DNA of 64,000 bases from CAWICD01 sp052267165 (GCA_052267165.1 JBKQHO010000059.1:5039-69038), one strand, 5' to 3'; positions 19,505 to 28,606 are shown, counted from the stretch's first letter. Notes: generated by a model from the letters alone, not told the origin. A program made the numbers and translations.

Positions 19505-20527
19505 TCACTCGAGCAGCGCGATGGCGCGATCGGGCGTGGCGAGCTGGTCGAGCGTGCAGCAGCGCGCCGGTTTATCGCTGCGCCACCGCACCGGGCGCGT
19601 TCCATGCCGGATCCGGCCGCTCGTCACCTGATCGAACGCGACCTCCAACACGAGCGCAGGCCAGAGCTTCACGTAGCTGCGGTCGCGGTCCTCACCGCGG
19701 CTCCAACGGCTCGGCGCAGCGTCGGGCGCGCTGCCGGTGAAGCCGGGGTCGCCGATGTGCGGGCGCAGGCGCTCGAGCAGAGCGGCGCGCTCCGCCGTCG
19801 AGAAGGCGCTGCAAAAGCCGATGTGATCGAGCAGTCCCGCGTCATCGTAGAGCCCGAGCAACAGTGAGCCGACGCGCGACGTCGAGCCCTTGGCGTAACG
19901 GAAGCCGCCGACGACGCAGTCGGCCGTCCGTTCGCGCTTCACCTTGACCGCCGCATCGCGCGTGCCGCTCGCATACGCGAGATCGATTCGCTTCGCGACG
20001 ACGCCGTCGAGCGCACCGCCGACGCGGGCGAACCAGTCGTCGACGACGCTGCGCTCCGGCGTGGCCGGCGAGAGCCGAACGGTCTCGCCGTCGAAGGCGG
20101 CGGCGAACGTTTCGAGCCGCGCGCGCCGCTCGGCGAGCGGCAGGTCGACCACGTCGGTTCCGTCCTCCGAGAGCAGATCGAATGCCAAGTACCACGCGGG
20201 CGTCCGCTTCGCGAGCATGCTCACGCGCGACGCGGCCGGATGGATGCGCTGCTGCAAGGCGTCGAACGAGAGCGCACCGGCGAGCGGCACGACCAGCTCA
20301 CCGTCGAGCACGAAATCTCCGCCTCGCAGCCGCCCCAAAGCGGCGACGATCTCCGGAAAATACCGGCCCAGCGGCTGGCCGGCTTTCGACTGCAGCGTCA
20401 CCTCGCGGCCGGCGCGAAAGGCCAGACAGCGAAATCCGTCCCACTTCGGCTCGTATTGCCAGAACGGGCCCTGCGGAACCTCGGCGACGGCACGCATCTC
20501 CATCGGCGGGTAGCCGAACGGAATCAC
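19505..20527 (-). CDS. ATP-dependent DNA ligase, LigD-ligase type
   Basis: A 340-residue nucleotidyltransferase plus OB-fold ligase. The adenylation Lys28 sits in EPKWDG. Motif III-like DGELVVP and the later VAKR, VKVKR and YVKLWPALV blocks are present. Such enzymes seal double-strand breaks in bacterial end joining. The GTG start overlaps the TGA of the polymerase gene by GTGA, so the two are translated in tandem. In many bacteria both activities plus a nuclease are one LigD protein; here they are separate and no Ku gene lies in the window. Confidence 0.92.
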   Translation of the reverse strand: MIPFGYPPMEMRAVAEVPQGPFWQYEPKWDGFRCLAFRAGREVTLQSKAGQPLGRYFPEIVAALGRLRGGDFVLDGELVVPLAGALSFDALQQRIHPAASRVSMLAKRTPAWYLAFDLLSEDGTDVVDLPLAERRARLETFAAAFDGETVRLSPATPERSVVDDWFARVGGALDGVVAKRIDLAYASGTRDAAVKVKRERTADCVVGGFRYAKGSTSRVGSLLLGLYDDAGLLDHIGFCSAFSTAERAALLERLRPHIGDPGFTGSAPDAAPSRWSRGEDRDRSYVKLWPALVLEVAFDQVTSGRIRHGTRPVRWRSDKPARCCTLDQLATPDRAIALLE

Positions 20528-21528
20528 GCCAGCGCCTTCCGCTTTCGCGCCTTCGCGGCCGGCGCGGTCAGGAAGCGCTCGAGCGCGACGCGTCCGGTCT
20601 TCTTCTTCAAGGGGGCCCAGAGATCGCCGACGGCAACCAGACGCTCGCGCACGTTGTCGAGCCGGAAGTCTTCGATCTCGATGCCGGAGGCGATCTCGTC
20701 CCACGTGACCGGCGTCGAAACGGTCGCGCGCGGTTTGGCGCGCACCGAGTAGACCGAGGCGAGCGTCTTTCCCCATGCATTCTGGTTGTAGTCAACGAGC
20801 ACGCGCCCCGGCGGGCGCTTCGCGATCCGATATTCGGCCGTAATGACGTCGCGATGCAGCCGCTCCATCATCTGCGCGAACGCCTTCGCGAACGTCCACA
20901 CGTCCTTTTGGCGCGGGCCGCGCTCGATCGGCACGTAGACGTGGATGCCGGAGGAACCCGAGGTCTTGGCATAGGCCGGGATGCCGAGATCGTCGAGCGC
21001 TTCGTGCACGTAGAGCGCAACTTGACGCACCGTGGCAAACGGGGTCGAGCCGTCTTTGACCGGGTCGAGATCGAAATGCAGGTAGTCGGGGCGATCGGTG
21101 TCGTCGCAACGTGAGTACCATTCGTTGAGGTCGATGCAGCCCAAATTCACAACCCACAGCAGCGAGGCCAGGTCGTCGACGATCGGAAAGGCAATCACGC
21201 TGCCCGAGCCGTGTTCGATCGAACACGTCTTCAGCCAGGCCGGGGCGTTCGGCGGCGTGCGCTTCATGTAGAAGAACTCGCCGTCCGCACCGTTCGGATA
21301 GCGCTTCATCACTTCCGCACGACGTTCCAGATACGGTACCAAGAAGGGCGCGACGTCGGCGTAATACTGCAGCAGGTCGCCCTTGGTCGCGCCGGTCGCC
21401 GGAAAGAACGGCTTGCGTAAGTTGGTGAGCGCGACGTCGCGCCCGTTTGCCCGCACGACGGCATCCGCACGGTCGCCAGGGATCGCGTAGGCTCCGGGCT
21501 CAATCCTGTCGGTCGTGCTACGTGTCAT
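20524..21528 (-). CDS. ligD: LigD-type DNA polymerase/primase domain protein
   Basis: A 334-residue archaeo-eukaryotic primase-like polymerase (PolDom). It contains the metal-binding pair in HFDLDP, the SGSSGIHVYVPI nucleotide-binding segment and VLVDYNQN near the C-terminus, all diagnostic of LigD polymerase. It fills gaps with ribo- or deoxyribonucleotides during non-homologous end joining. The start at 21528 makes its 5' end overlap the divergent exonuclease gene by 14 bp. The order polymerase-ligase and the overlap imply one message. Confidence 0.92.
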   Translation of the reverse strand: MTRSTTDRIEPGAYAIPGDRADAVVRANGRDVALTNLRKPFFPATGATKGDLLQYYADVAPFLVPYLERRAEVMKRYPNGADGEFFYMKRTPPNAPAWLKTCSIEHGSGSVIAFPIVDDLASLLWVVNLGCIDLNEWYSRCDDTDRPDYLHFDLDPVKDGSTPFATVRQVALYVHEALDDLGIPAYAKTSGSSGIHVYVPIERGPRQKDVWTFAKAFAQMMERLHRDVITAEYRIAKRPPGRVLVDYNQNAWGKTLASVYSVRAKPRATVSTPVTWDEIASGIEIEDFRLDNVRERLVAVGDLWAPLKKKTGRVALERFLTAPAAKARKRKALA

Positions 21529-22288
21529 CAGCTGTAATCTCAACGGCATCCGGGCCGCGGCCCGCAAAGGCTTCTTTCCCTGGATGGAGGCCCAAGCCCC
21601 GGACGTCGTCTGCCTGCAAGAGACCAAGGCGCAGGAGCACCAGCTTCCAGCCGAGGCGCTCGAGCTCCGCCACTACCACGCCGCCTTCGTCGACGCGCAG
21701 AAGAAAGGCTACAGCGGCGTTGCGATCTACTCCAGGCGCGAGCCGCTGCGCGTCGTGCGCGGCACCGGCCTGGAGGATATCGACCCCGAGGGCCGCTTCG
21801 TGCGGATGGATTTCGTAGGAGACTTGTCGATCGCGTCGCTCTACGTGCCGTCCGGAACGACGGGTCCGGCCCGGCAAGCGGTCAAGGAACGCTTCCTCGA
21901 TCGCTTTCTCGCTAACCTCATCAAGATGAAGAACGAAGGGCGCTCGATGATCGTCTGCGGCGATTTCAACGTCGCGCATCGGGAGATCGACGTCTTCAGC
22001 CTAAAATCGTGCGCGAACACGACCGGGTTCCTTCCGCAGGAACGCGCCTGGTTCGACGACCTCATCGAGCGAGTCGGCTGGGTCGACGCGTTCCGCTTGG
22101 TGAACGGAGAGCCGAAGCAATTCACGTGGTGGCCCGGCTGGAAGGGCGCCTGGGAAAACAACCTCGGCTGGCGCATCGACTACCAACTGATTACGCCCGA
22201 TCTCGCCCCGGCAGTGCGAGCGGCAACGATCTACCGCGCCCAACGATTCTCCGATCACGCGCCTTTGACGATCGACTACGAGCGTTAA
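21515..22288 (+). CDS. xth: Exodeoxyribonuclease III, AP endonuclease
   Basis: A 257-residue exonuclease III/EEP-fold protein. It shows N-x-N-G-I-R at the N-terminus, CLQETKA with the metal-binding Glu, CGDFNVAHREID and the C-terminal SDHAPL with catalytic Asp-His. It cuts at abasic sites and removes 3' blocks in base excision repair. The GTG start at 21515 is fixed by homology, because family members start four to five residues before S-x-N-x-N-G. The start overlaps the LigD polymerase gene on the other strand, so the two repair units share one promoter region. Confidence 0.94.
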   Translation: MLRVISCNLNGIRAAARKGFFPWMEAQAPDVVCLQETKAQEHQLPAEALELRHYHAAFVDAQKKGYSGVAIYSRREPLRVVRGTGLEDIDPEGRFVRMDFVGDLSIASLYVPSGTTGPARQAVKERFLDRFLANLIKMKNEGRSMIVCGDFNVAHREIDVFSLKSCANTTGFLPQERAWFDDLIERVGWVDAFRLVNGEPKQFTWWPGWKGAWENNLGWRIDYQLITPDLAPAVRAATIYRAQRFSDHAPLTIDYER

Positions 22289-22303
22289 CTAGGCCCCTAC
22301 GGC

Positions 22304-22684
22304 TTAAACTGGAACGGCGTCGAAGGTGAGGATGTCGACGCCCGCTTGGGCGAAGTTCTTGAGGTCGGCGACGACCGCCGTGCCTTGCGAAGACGACAAC
22401 GCGGCCTTCATGGCATCGACCGACGGGAACGTCAGGATCGCGACGAGGTAGTAAGGATCGCTCGGGCCGAGCTGTTTGCTGATCGTGTACGACGTGAGCC
22501 CGGGCAGCGTTTTGGCTAGCGGCGCATGCTTCGTCGCATAGTACGAATCGAAGGCCGCGGGGTCCGCCGGTCTCTTGTAGAGCGCGACGATCGTTCCGGC
22601 GTCTTGCGCGGCACCCGCAGGCACGGCGGCAAAGGCGACCGCCGCGCCTGTGGCGCTCATAAAGGTGATTCGTGAAACTGACAT
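22304..22684 (-). CDS. Exported EthD-family protein
   Basis: A 126-residue protein with an N-terminal signal-like segment (ATGAAVAFAAVPAGAA) and an EthD-type ferredoxin-like domain (VALYKRPADPAAFDSYYATKH, PYYLVAILTF). EthD-like proteins form dimeric barrels and are linked to degradation of small organics, though a catalytic role is seldom shown. A perfect RBS, AGGAGG, lies 8 nt before the ATG. It is monocistronic and convergent with xth. Confidence 0.85.
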   Translation of the reverse strand: MSVSRITFMSATGAAVAFAAVPAGAAQDAGTIVALYKRPADPAAFDSYYATKHAPLAKTLPGLTSYTISKQLGPSDPYYLVAILTFPSVDAMKAALSSSQGTAVVADLKNFAQAGVDILTFDAVPV

Positions 22685-22804
22685 CCGTGGTGCCTCCTAA
22701 ACTACGACGTGCGAGGCTCCTGCTTGGTCGGCTAGTACGCACATCCCCGCAGAGCCCTCGATTGCTCGGCCCTGTTCTGAGGGGGCGGCTCAGGGGCACA
22801 CGGC

Positions 22805-23248
22805 TTAAGCGCTTTGCACATCGTTCGAGCGCACGCGGGCGAGTCGTCGCTCGGGTTGAGCCTGATCGTACAGAAAAGTACACAACGACGTTGCCTTACG
22901 CCGTTTGAGTTGACGAACGTTGTGCGGCGAGAGCGGCCGTGATTTCTTGGTGTGCTTGGGCTCGAGTTTCTTGCCGACCGCTTTGATGTGCTCGCGCAAA
23001 TCGGCGATCCGCAGCGGCCGCAGCTCTTCCTTCGACGATTCCATCCCGTCGAGACTGAACTTCACTGCGTTGTACTGACGCGATGTCAGACCGAACTCGC
23101 GCATAAAGCGCGGTTTGGAAATCGCCCGACCGCTGCGGCGTTGGGCAAATAAAGCGCGCGTTGCACGACCAGAGAGCCATGCAAACTCGCTAAACGAGGA
23201 GTCATCGGCAAGACACAGTCGGGCCTGATAGGCCCGCATTAGGCCCAT
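22805..23248 (-). pseudogene. TnpB-related (IS200/IS605) N-terminal fragment
   Basis: The N-terminus (AYQARLCLADD, LFAQRRSG, KPRFMREFGLTSRQYNAV, EELRPLRIADL) matches the start of TnpB-related proteins of IS200/IS605 elements. Those proteins are 400-550 residues. Here the frame ends after 147, and neither the RuvC-like DED residues nor the zinc ribbon follows. Met at 23248 or 23239 fits the family start. No TnpA gene is present. It is a truncated, inactive mobile-element remnant. A second TnpB piece of the complementary (C-terminal) type lies at 32510. Confidence 0.75.
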
Positions 23249-23276
23249 TCTAGCATACGCTGCACGAGGAGAAAAG

Positions 23277-23318
23277 AGGATTGTTGTCTGAGGATTGTTG
23301 TCTGAGGATTGTTGTCTA
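23277..23318. repeat. Three tandem copies of a 14-bp repeat
   Basis: The unit AGGATTGTTGTCTG is repeated at 23277, 23291 and 23305, the last with one mismatch at its end. It lies just upstream of the TnpB fragment. Fourteen is not a multiple of three, so the array is not in a coding frame. It may be a slipped-strand expansion at the element's left side. Confidence 0.9.
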
Positions 23319-23465
23319 TAGATAACCATGTCTTGTCGGCGCAAGGAGGGCCCCGACGCCACGGCGGCGACGCAGCCCGCGGGCGTGCAGCCTAGGTTGG
23401 GGCCAAGTGCAGGCCTTCCGGAAACGGCCACCTGCGGGCAGCGCACGCGTCACAAGCGTGCGCTG

Positions 23466-23897
23466 CTACGCGCGTGGCCGGCGCGCACAGATCTCGAGCC
23501 GCGTCCCGGCCGGATCTTCGAAGAACAGGGCCGGATAATCGCTGTCGTCCGTCCACTCCACGATGCGGCTGCCCGCTCCGCGCACGAGCGGCTCGATCGC
23601 GGGCAGATTCGCCTCGTCGTCCAGGGCGAACGCGATGCGCGTCGGCGTAGGGACCATTCCCGCAACCTCGATGAAACCGACGAACCAGCCGCGTTCGCCG
23701 GGCTCGATCGGGGTGTGGTACTCGATCGCATTGCGCGGATGGTCCGCATCGACGTCGTACCACTCGCCGTCGAGGGCGACGTGCGCCTCCGTCTTTCGCG
23801 AAAGGCCGAGCACGGGCAAGAGCGCGTCGTAGAAGCGCTCCACCGCGACGAGCGAGGGGACGCGGATGTCCGCATGGTCAAGCCCAAGCAACTTCAT
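23466..23897 (-). CDS. VOC (glyoxalase/bleomycin resistance) family protein
   Basis: A 143-residue protein with two beta-alpha-beta-beta-beta modules: LDHADIRVPSLVAVERFYDALLP at the start and FFEDPAGTRLEIC at the end. This is the classic metal-binding VOC pattern with N-terminal His and C-terminal Glu. The start at 23897 is set by GGAGG 8 nt upstream rather than by the GTG at 23906. VOC proteins include lyases, dioxygenases and resistance proteins; the substrate cannot be told. Confidence 0.88.
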   Translation of the reverse strand: MKLLGLDHADIRVPSLVAVERFYDALLPVLGLSRKTEAHVALDGEWYDVDADHPRNAIEYHTPIEPGERGWFVGFIEVAGMVPTPTRIAFALDDEANLPAIEPLVRGAGSRIVEWTDDSDYPALFFEDPAGTRLEICARRPRA

Positions 23898-24028
23898 CTT
23901 CTTCACCTCCGAGTTCCCCGGCGGACTTCAAGGGCGCGTTAGCGCCGCCTCTCCGTCAGGCGCTCGCCAGGGTCAGTTCGGGTTTAGCATTCCCCCGCGC
24001 TCGACCGAGCGGTCGCGGCGCTAGGACA

Positions 24029-26764
24029 CTAACTTGGCGGTTGGGCTTTCGACGAGGTCGTCTCGTCGAGCAGATACACGATCGACTCGTACGTGAACGG
24101 CAGCTGATCGCTGAGCACGATCTCGCAGGTCTTGGCAAACGAGTACGCGCCGGAGAACGTGCGGCCCGCGAGCTCCGCAGCTTCGTCGCGCAGCGCGGAA
24201 GCGGGCCCCTCGGGATAACGGAAGCCGCGATCGCCGCCGGCACCGCAGCAGCCTCCGCTCGCCGGCGTGTAGCTCTCCTTGGCACAGGCTTTGCCGAGCG
24301 CCTCGATCGTCGCGTCGAGCCCGAGCTGCTTACAGGCGCAGGTCGGGTGCATGACGACCGACTCCTTGGGGTGCGTGACGTCGAGCCGCGGCAGCGCCTC
24401 GATCAGCAGCCACTCGGCGATGTCCAGGATCTTCAGCTTCCCGTAGTTGGCCTGATTCTCGGGCGTGAGCAGCGGCGCTTTGCCGGCCCACATCTCGTTC
24501 TCCATCTCGTGCAGCAAGGTCCGCGTGCAGGAGGTGACGTCGCACATGATCGGCAAACGCCCGCCGTCCGACCAGCGGTACATCGCGGCGACCACGCGGT
24601 TCACCATGATCTTCTGCGCTTCGGGGAAGCCCAAGTGTGCGAACATCTGCGAGCAGCACAAGCCCTTTGCGTCTTTGGGCAGGTACATCGAGAGACCGGC
24701 TCGCTTGGCGACGCGCAACACGGTCTCCATCACGCCGTCCTTGCCGGTCGTCGACGAACCCAGCATGCGCGTTATGCAGGCCGGGAAGTAGACGACGTCG
24801 GCGCCGTCGGGACCGGTGGAGGGACGCGCAGGGGCGGGGCCCATGTTGCGCGACCAGCGCGGCAGCGCGGGCAGCACGCGACGGAGCGCGTCGGTGATCC
24901 AGGGCATCGTGCCGCTGCCGGTCACCTTGCCGACGGCCGTTCCGCCGTGCATTGCCAGCCGAGCCGCCTCTTCGATCAGCGAGAACCGCTCCGCCGCCGC
25001 TGCCATCAAGGCGCGGGCCGCTTTGGGTGAGGCCTCGCTGCGGTCGTAGTCGGTGAGATAGGCCGTGCTGATGCCGACGGGACACACGATGCCGCACATC
25101 CCGTCGGCGACGCACGTCTCGCGCCCCTCGAAGACGTACTGCTTGCCGAGCGTTTGCGCGCGCGCGTGCTCGCCGGCCTTCTCGAGCGAAAGGCGCACGC
25201 GATGCGCTTGAATGCGCTGGCGCGGCGTCAGCGTGCTATAGCGCGTCGGGCAGACCCACTCGCAGAAGCCGCATTCGATGCAGCGGTCGGTGGTCGCATC
25301 GCCCAAGGTGGGCATGCCCTTGATGTGCTCGAGATGGACGTCAGGATCGTCGTTGATGAGCACGCCCGGGTTCATCAGGTTCGCCGGATCTATCAGCGCT
25401 TTCAAGCGCCGCATCAGGCCATAGGCCTGCGCGCCCCACTCGCGCTCGACGAACGGGGCCATCGCGCGGCCCGTGCCGTGTTCGGCTTTTAGCGAGCCGT
25501 CGAATTCGAGAACGAGGGTGACGACGTCAGCCATGAAGGCGCCGAAGTGCGCCACCCGGGCAGCGTCGTCCATGTCGTCCGTGATCAAGAAGTGGATGTT
25601 GCCCACGCTGGCGTGGCCGAAGATCGCGCCCGCATAGTCGTATTTCTCGAAGAGCCCGTTGAGGCCGAGGATGAACGTGTCGAGGCTTTCGACCGGTACC
25701 GCCACGTCTTCGAGGATGACGGTCGTGCCCGGCTTGCGCGCGCCGCCGACGCTGGCGAAGATCCCGTCGCGGACGGTCCACAAGAGCGCATGCTCTTTCA
25801 CCGAGGTGGTAAACGGCAAGTGGTGCAGTAACGAAAGGCCCGAGATGACCGCGCCGGCCTCGGCCTGCTGCGCCGCGAGTTCGTCGAGCGTCGGGCCCTG
25901 ATAATCGACCAGCAAGGCGGCGGCGCCGTCGGGCAGGCTTTCGAGGATCGCGGGAACGCCCGGCCGTCCGATGACCGAACGAAGCGAAGCGATGTCCATC
26001 ATCTCGATGGCGACCGCGCCGCTCGCAGCCAGGGCGGGGACCGCTGCCGCGGCGTCGACGACGCCATGGAAGAACAGCAGCGTGCTCGATTGGTGCGCGG
26101 CCAAAGGGATCGTGAAAAGCTCGGCCGAGGCGATGTAGCCCAGCGTGCCTTCCGAGCCGATCATGAGGTGCGACAGGATGTCGAGCGGCTCGTCGTAGTC
26201 GAGAAACGAGTTCAAGCCGTAGCCGCACACGTTCTTGATCAAGTACTTGCGCCGGATCTTCGCGCAGAGCTCCGCGTTCGCGCGAACCTCGTCGCGCAGT
26301 GCCGCGAGGCCGTCATGGATTCCAGGGTCGGCCGTGGCAAAGCGCGCGCGGTCCTCGGGCTGGGACGTGTCGTACCGGTGCCCGTTCGGCAGCACGAAGT
26401 CGAGCGAGGCGAGCGTATTGAACGCGTTGTGCTTCGTGCCGGCTTGTTTACCACTGGCGTTGTTCGCCAGCACGCCGCCCATCATCGCGACTTGACTCGA
26501 AGCCGGATCCGGGCCGACCTTCTTGCCGAAAGGCTTCAAGTGCCCGTTGAGCTGCAAGACCGTCAGCCCGGGTTCAAACCAAACTTTCCGGCCGCCGTCT
26601 CGCAGCTCCCAGCCGCGGAAGTGGAAGCGCTGGTCGGCGATGACCCCGTCGCCGACGGTCTGCCCTGAAAGCGAGCTCCCGCCGGCGCGCAGCGTGACCG
26701 GGATGCCTTGCTCGCTGCCGATCCGCAGCAACGTTATGACGTCCGCGGCCGATGCGACCCGCAC
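24029..26764 (-). CDS. FAD-binding/Fe-S oxidoreductase, D-lactate or glycolate dehydrogenase-like
   Basis: The N-terminal half is a FAD-linked oxidase of the GlcD/Dld type (TLRAGGSSLSGQ, GGVLANNASGKQ, EDVAVPVESL, HASVGNIH). The C-terminal half has two 4Fe-4S motifs (CIECGFCEWVCP, CVADGMCGIVCPVG) and the Cys-rich GlpC-like domain ending in ASGGCCGAGGD. Such fusions oxidise D-2-hydroxy acids and feed electrons to quinones. The coordinates use the first ATG/GTG/TTG in frame, a GTG at 26764. However, the frame stays open to 27019, and the translation just upstream (FPPGAVKCDEIYRAVYG, then RDGSYFEYQPLAVVR) is typical of the family N-terminus. The natural start must be non-canonical or lost. A 5-bp GC hairpin follows the gene at 23933-23946. 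Confidence 0.88.
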   Translation of the reverse strand: MRVASAADVITLLRIGSEQGIPVTLRAGGSSLSGQTVGDGVIADQRFHFRGWELRDGGRKVWFEPGLTVLQLNGHLKPFGKKVGPDPASSQVAMMGGVLANNASGKQAGTKHNAFNTLASLDFVLPNGHRYDTSQPEDRARFATADPGIHDGLAALRDEVRANAELCAKIRRKYLIKNVCGYGLNSFLDYDEPLDILSHLMIGSEGTLGYIASAELFTIPLAAHQSSTLLFFHGVVDAAAAVPALAASGAVAIEMMDIASLRSVIGRPGVPAILESLPDGAAALLVDYQGPTLDELAAQQAEAGAVISGLSLLHHLPFTTSVKEHALLWTVRDGIFASVGGARKPGTTVILEDVAVPVESLDTFILGLNGLFEKYDYAGAIFGHASVGNIHFLITDDMDDAARVAHFGAFMADVVTLVLEFDGSLKAEHGTGRAMAPFVEREWGAQAYGLMRRLKALIDPANLMNPGVLINDDPDVHLEHIKGMPTLGDATTDRCIECGFCEWVCPTRYSTLTPRQRIQAHRVRLSLEKAGEHARAQTLGKQYVFEGRETCVADGMCGIVCPVGISTAYLTDYDRSEASPKAARALMAAAAERFSLIEEAARLAMHGGTAVGKVTGSGTMPWITDALRRVLPALPRWSRNMGPAPARPSTGPDGADVVYFPACITRMLGSSTTGKDGVMETVLRVAKRAGLSMYLPKDAKGLCCSQMFAHLGFPEAQKIMVNRVVAAMYRWSDGGRLPIMCDVTSCTRTLLHEMENEMWAGKAPLLTPENQANYGKLKILDIAEWLLIEALPRLDVTHPKESVVMHPTCACKQLGLDATIEALGKACAKESYTPASGGCCGAGGDRGFRYPEGPASALRDEAAELAGRTFSGAYSFAKTCEIVLSDQLPFTYESIVYLLDETTSSKAQPPS

Positions 26765-27087
26765 GACGGCCAGCGGCTGGTATTCGAAATACGAGCCGTC
26801 GCGGCCGTAGACGGCGCGGTAGATCTCGTCGCACTTGACCGCGCCAGGCGGAAACGAGGACTCGAGGAGGCGCTTGAGCTGGGCCGCGTCCGGCGGCCTC
26901 GCGGCGCTCGCAGGAACGCCGGCCGCTGATTGCGAGCGGCTTACAGCCTCGTCACGTCCCCGTGGTTCGCTATCGACGATGTTCCCGATGCCCCAGCGAA
27001 TACCAGACGCCCGGTTCGCTTACCTCGTGCCGGGCCTCCCGATCGGCATTCTCAGGCACTAAAGCGCCGGCGACTCGCTTGCTACAC

Positions 27088-27240
27088 CTATATGGAACGT
27101 TGCATGAGAGCGACTGCGAGCAGGTAGCGACGGCCCTCGCTCACCGCCATCTCCTTGCGCACGAGATATCCCTCGGGGTGCTTGTCGAAAATGCGGTAGC
27201 CGGCGCGCAACGCCTCACCCAGACTCGAGAATGTCAGCAA
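27088..27240 (-). CDS. Small protein of 50 residues, unknown
   Basis: A TTG start at 27240 is preceded by a perfect GGAGG, 5 nt away, and by a consensus -10 box about 110 bp upstream. The product reads LTFSSLGEALRAGYRIFDKHP followed by EGYLVRKEMAVSEGRRYLLAVAL. It is a compact alpha-beta-like sequence with no membrane segment. The RBS, promoter and protein-like composition make it a real gene despite its size. No family is recognised. Confidence 0.65.
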   Translation of the reverse strand: MLTFSSLGEALRAGYRIFDKHPEGYLVRKEMAVSEGRRYLLAVALMQRSI

Positions 27241-27357
27241 GGTAACCTCCGGTCGCACGGAGCCGTCTTCATCACGAGCACCATCCGCGCCAGGTTCGGG
27301 ATTCGTTCCCAAAGAAAAGCGAGCGCGCAACACGCTTGTAAGCGGGCCGTCCGTACT

Positions 27358-27363
27358 ATTATA
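27358..27363 (-). promoter_or_regulatory. Consensus TATAAT -10 box
   Basis: On the minus strand the sequence reads TATAAT, a perfect -10 hexamer, rare in this GC-rich DNA. Transcription would start near 27351 and reach the small gene at 27240 after a leader of about 110 nt. No good -35 is seen at 16-18 nt. Confidence 0.5.
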
Positions 27364-27445
27364 CCAGCGCCGCGTCGCGGAGATGCCGCTCGACGGGAAA
27401 GAAACCTTGACCTTCGCGAGCAGGTACGCTGCTTCGGGCGCCGGT

Positions 27446-28549
27446 TCAGCCGGAAGACGAAACCGTCGGAGGCGGCTCCAGCCCCAATTTTTGTGCGACG
27501 CTGTTGAGACTGGCGACGACGACCGGATCGAGCGGAACGCCTTCCGCGAGGTGAGCGCGCGTCTTGAGCGCTTCGATCTCGCCGGCGGTGTAGACGCGCT
27601 CGCAGCCCGGCGCGGGTTCGCTCGTGCGAAACTGTTCGAGCAACCTCGAGACGTCGCGCTTGAAGGGGGCCGCGTCGCGAAAGCCGTCGATTCGAAACGC
27701 GGCGAAGAAGTGGCTCGTGATGGCCGACCGCAGGCCGCCGCGCGGCGGCATGTCGGGGATGAGCACGCCGCCGCCGAGCACGCTGCACAGAATGTCTGAA
27801 AGCAGACCCAGGCCATAGCCTTTATGGCCGCCGCCCTCGACGCCGAAGCCGCCCAGCGGCAGGAGCGCGCCGGCCATGCCCGCATCGGGATCCGTCGTCG
27901 GCGCACCGTCGACGTCGATCGCCCAGCCCGGCCGGAGCGGCTTTCCCAAACGCTTGGCGATCTCGAGCTTCCCGAGCGCTACGGTCGTGGTCGCCATGTC
28001 GAGGACGAACGCATCGCCGTCCTCGGCTGGAACGGCATAGGCAAAGGGATTCGTGCCCTGCATCAGCTTCCGGCCGTAGGTGGGTGCGGCGAGGCCCCAC
28101 GAGTTCGTCGATGCGATGCCGATCATGTCGTTCTCGAGCGCGAGCATCGCATAGTATCCGGCGATGCCGAAATGATTCGAGTTGCGTACCGTCGCGACGC
28201 CCGTGCCGCTCGCCTTCGCTTTTGCCAGCGCGCCGCGCATCGCGCGCACCGAGACGGGATGACCGAGGCCGTTTCCCGCGTCGATCGCGAGTTGGGTCGC
28301 GCTCTCGAACAGGATCCTTTCGGCCGGGCGCGCTTCCGTCGTCCCGTCGAGGATGCGGTCGACGTAGTACTTTTCGAGGCGCGCGACGCCGTGCGACTCG
28401 ATACCGCGGACGTCCGAAGCGACGAGCACGTCGGCGGCCAGCCCTGCGTCGTCAGCGGAGGCGCCGACGGCTTGGAGCGCGCGCGCCACGAATCCGCGCA
28501 GTTCCCTCGCGTCGAAACGCGTGCGATTGAGCTCGGACTGAGCGGACAT
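27446..28549 (-). CDS. Malate/L-lactate dehydrogenase family (Ldh2) NAD(P)-dependent oxidoreductase
   Basis: A 367-residue Ldh2/YlbC/ComC-type dehydrogenase, structurally unrelated to classical MDH/LDH. Family blocks are ESHGVARLEKY near residue 50, the catalytic-site RNSNHFGIAGYY near 130, and GGHKGYGLGLL near 230. The enzymes reduce or oxidise 2-hydroxy/2-oxo acids such as malate, lactate or sulfolactate. It lies near the FAD/Fe-S dehydrogenase and on the same strand as the gamma carbonic anhydrase 57 bp upstream. The gene is intact. The substrate is unresolved. Confidence 0.92.
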   Translation of the reverse strand: MSAQSELNRTRFDARELRGFVARALQAVGASADDAGLAADVLVASDVRGIESHGVARLEKYYVDRILDGTTEARPAERILFESATQLAIDAGNGLGHPVSVRAMRGALAKAKASGTGVATVRNSNHFGIAGYYAMLALENDMIGIASTNSWGLAAPTYGRKLMQGTNPFAYAVPAEDGDAFVLDMATTTVALGKLEIAKRLGKPLRPGWAIDVDGAPTTDPDAGMAGALLPLGGFGVEGGGHKGYGLGLLSDILCSVLGGGVLIPDMPPRGGLRSAITSHFFAAFRIDGFRDAAPFKRDVSRLLEQFRTSEPAPGCERVYTAGEIEALKTRAHLAEGVPLDPVVVASLNSVAQKLGLEPPPTVSSSG

Positions 28550-28606
28550 TTTCGGCGGCTTCGACGCAGCGGCGCCCGTTCCGGCCGAGGTGTCTACGCA
28601 GGGCTC

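Noticed and set aside
19505..21528. A complete Ku/LigD end-joining system
   Set aside because: Polymerase and ligase genes are present but neither Ku nor the LigD nuclease domain occurs in the window.
23277..23318. CRISPR array
   Set aside because: The 14-bp units are directly adjacent without spacers and only three copies exist; no cas genes are present.
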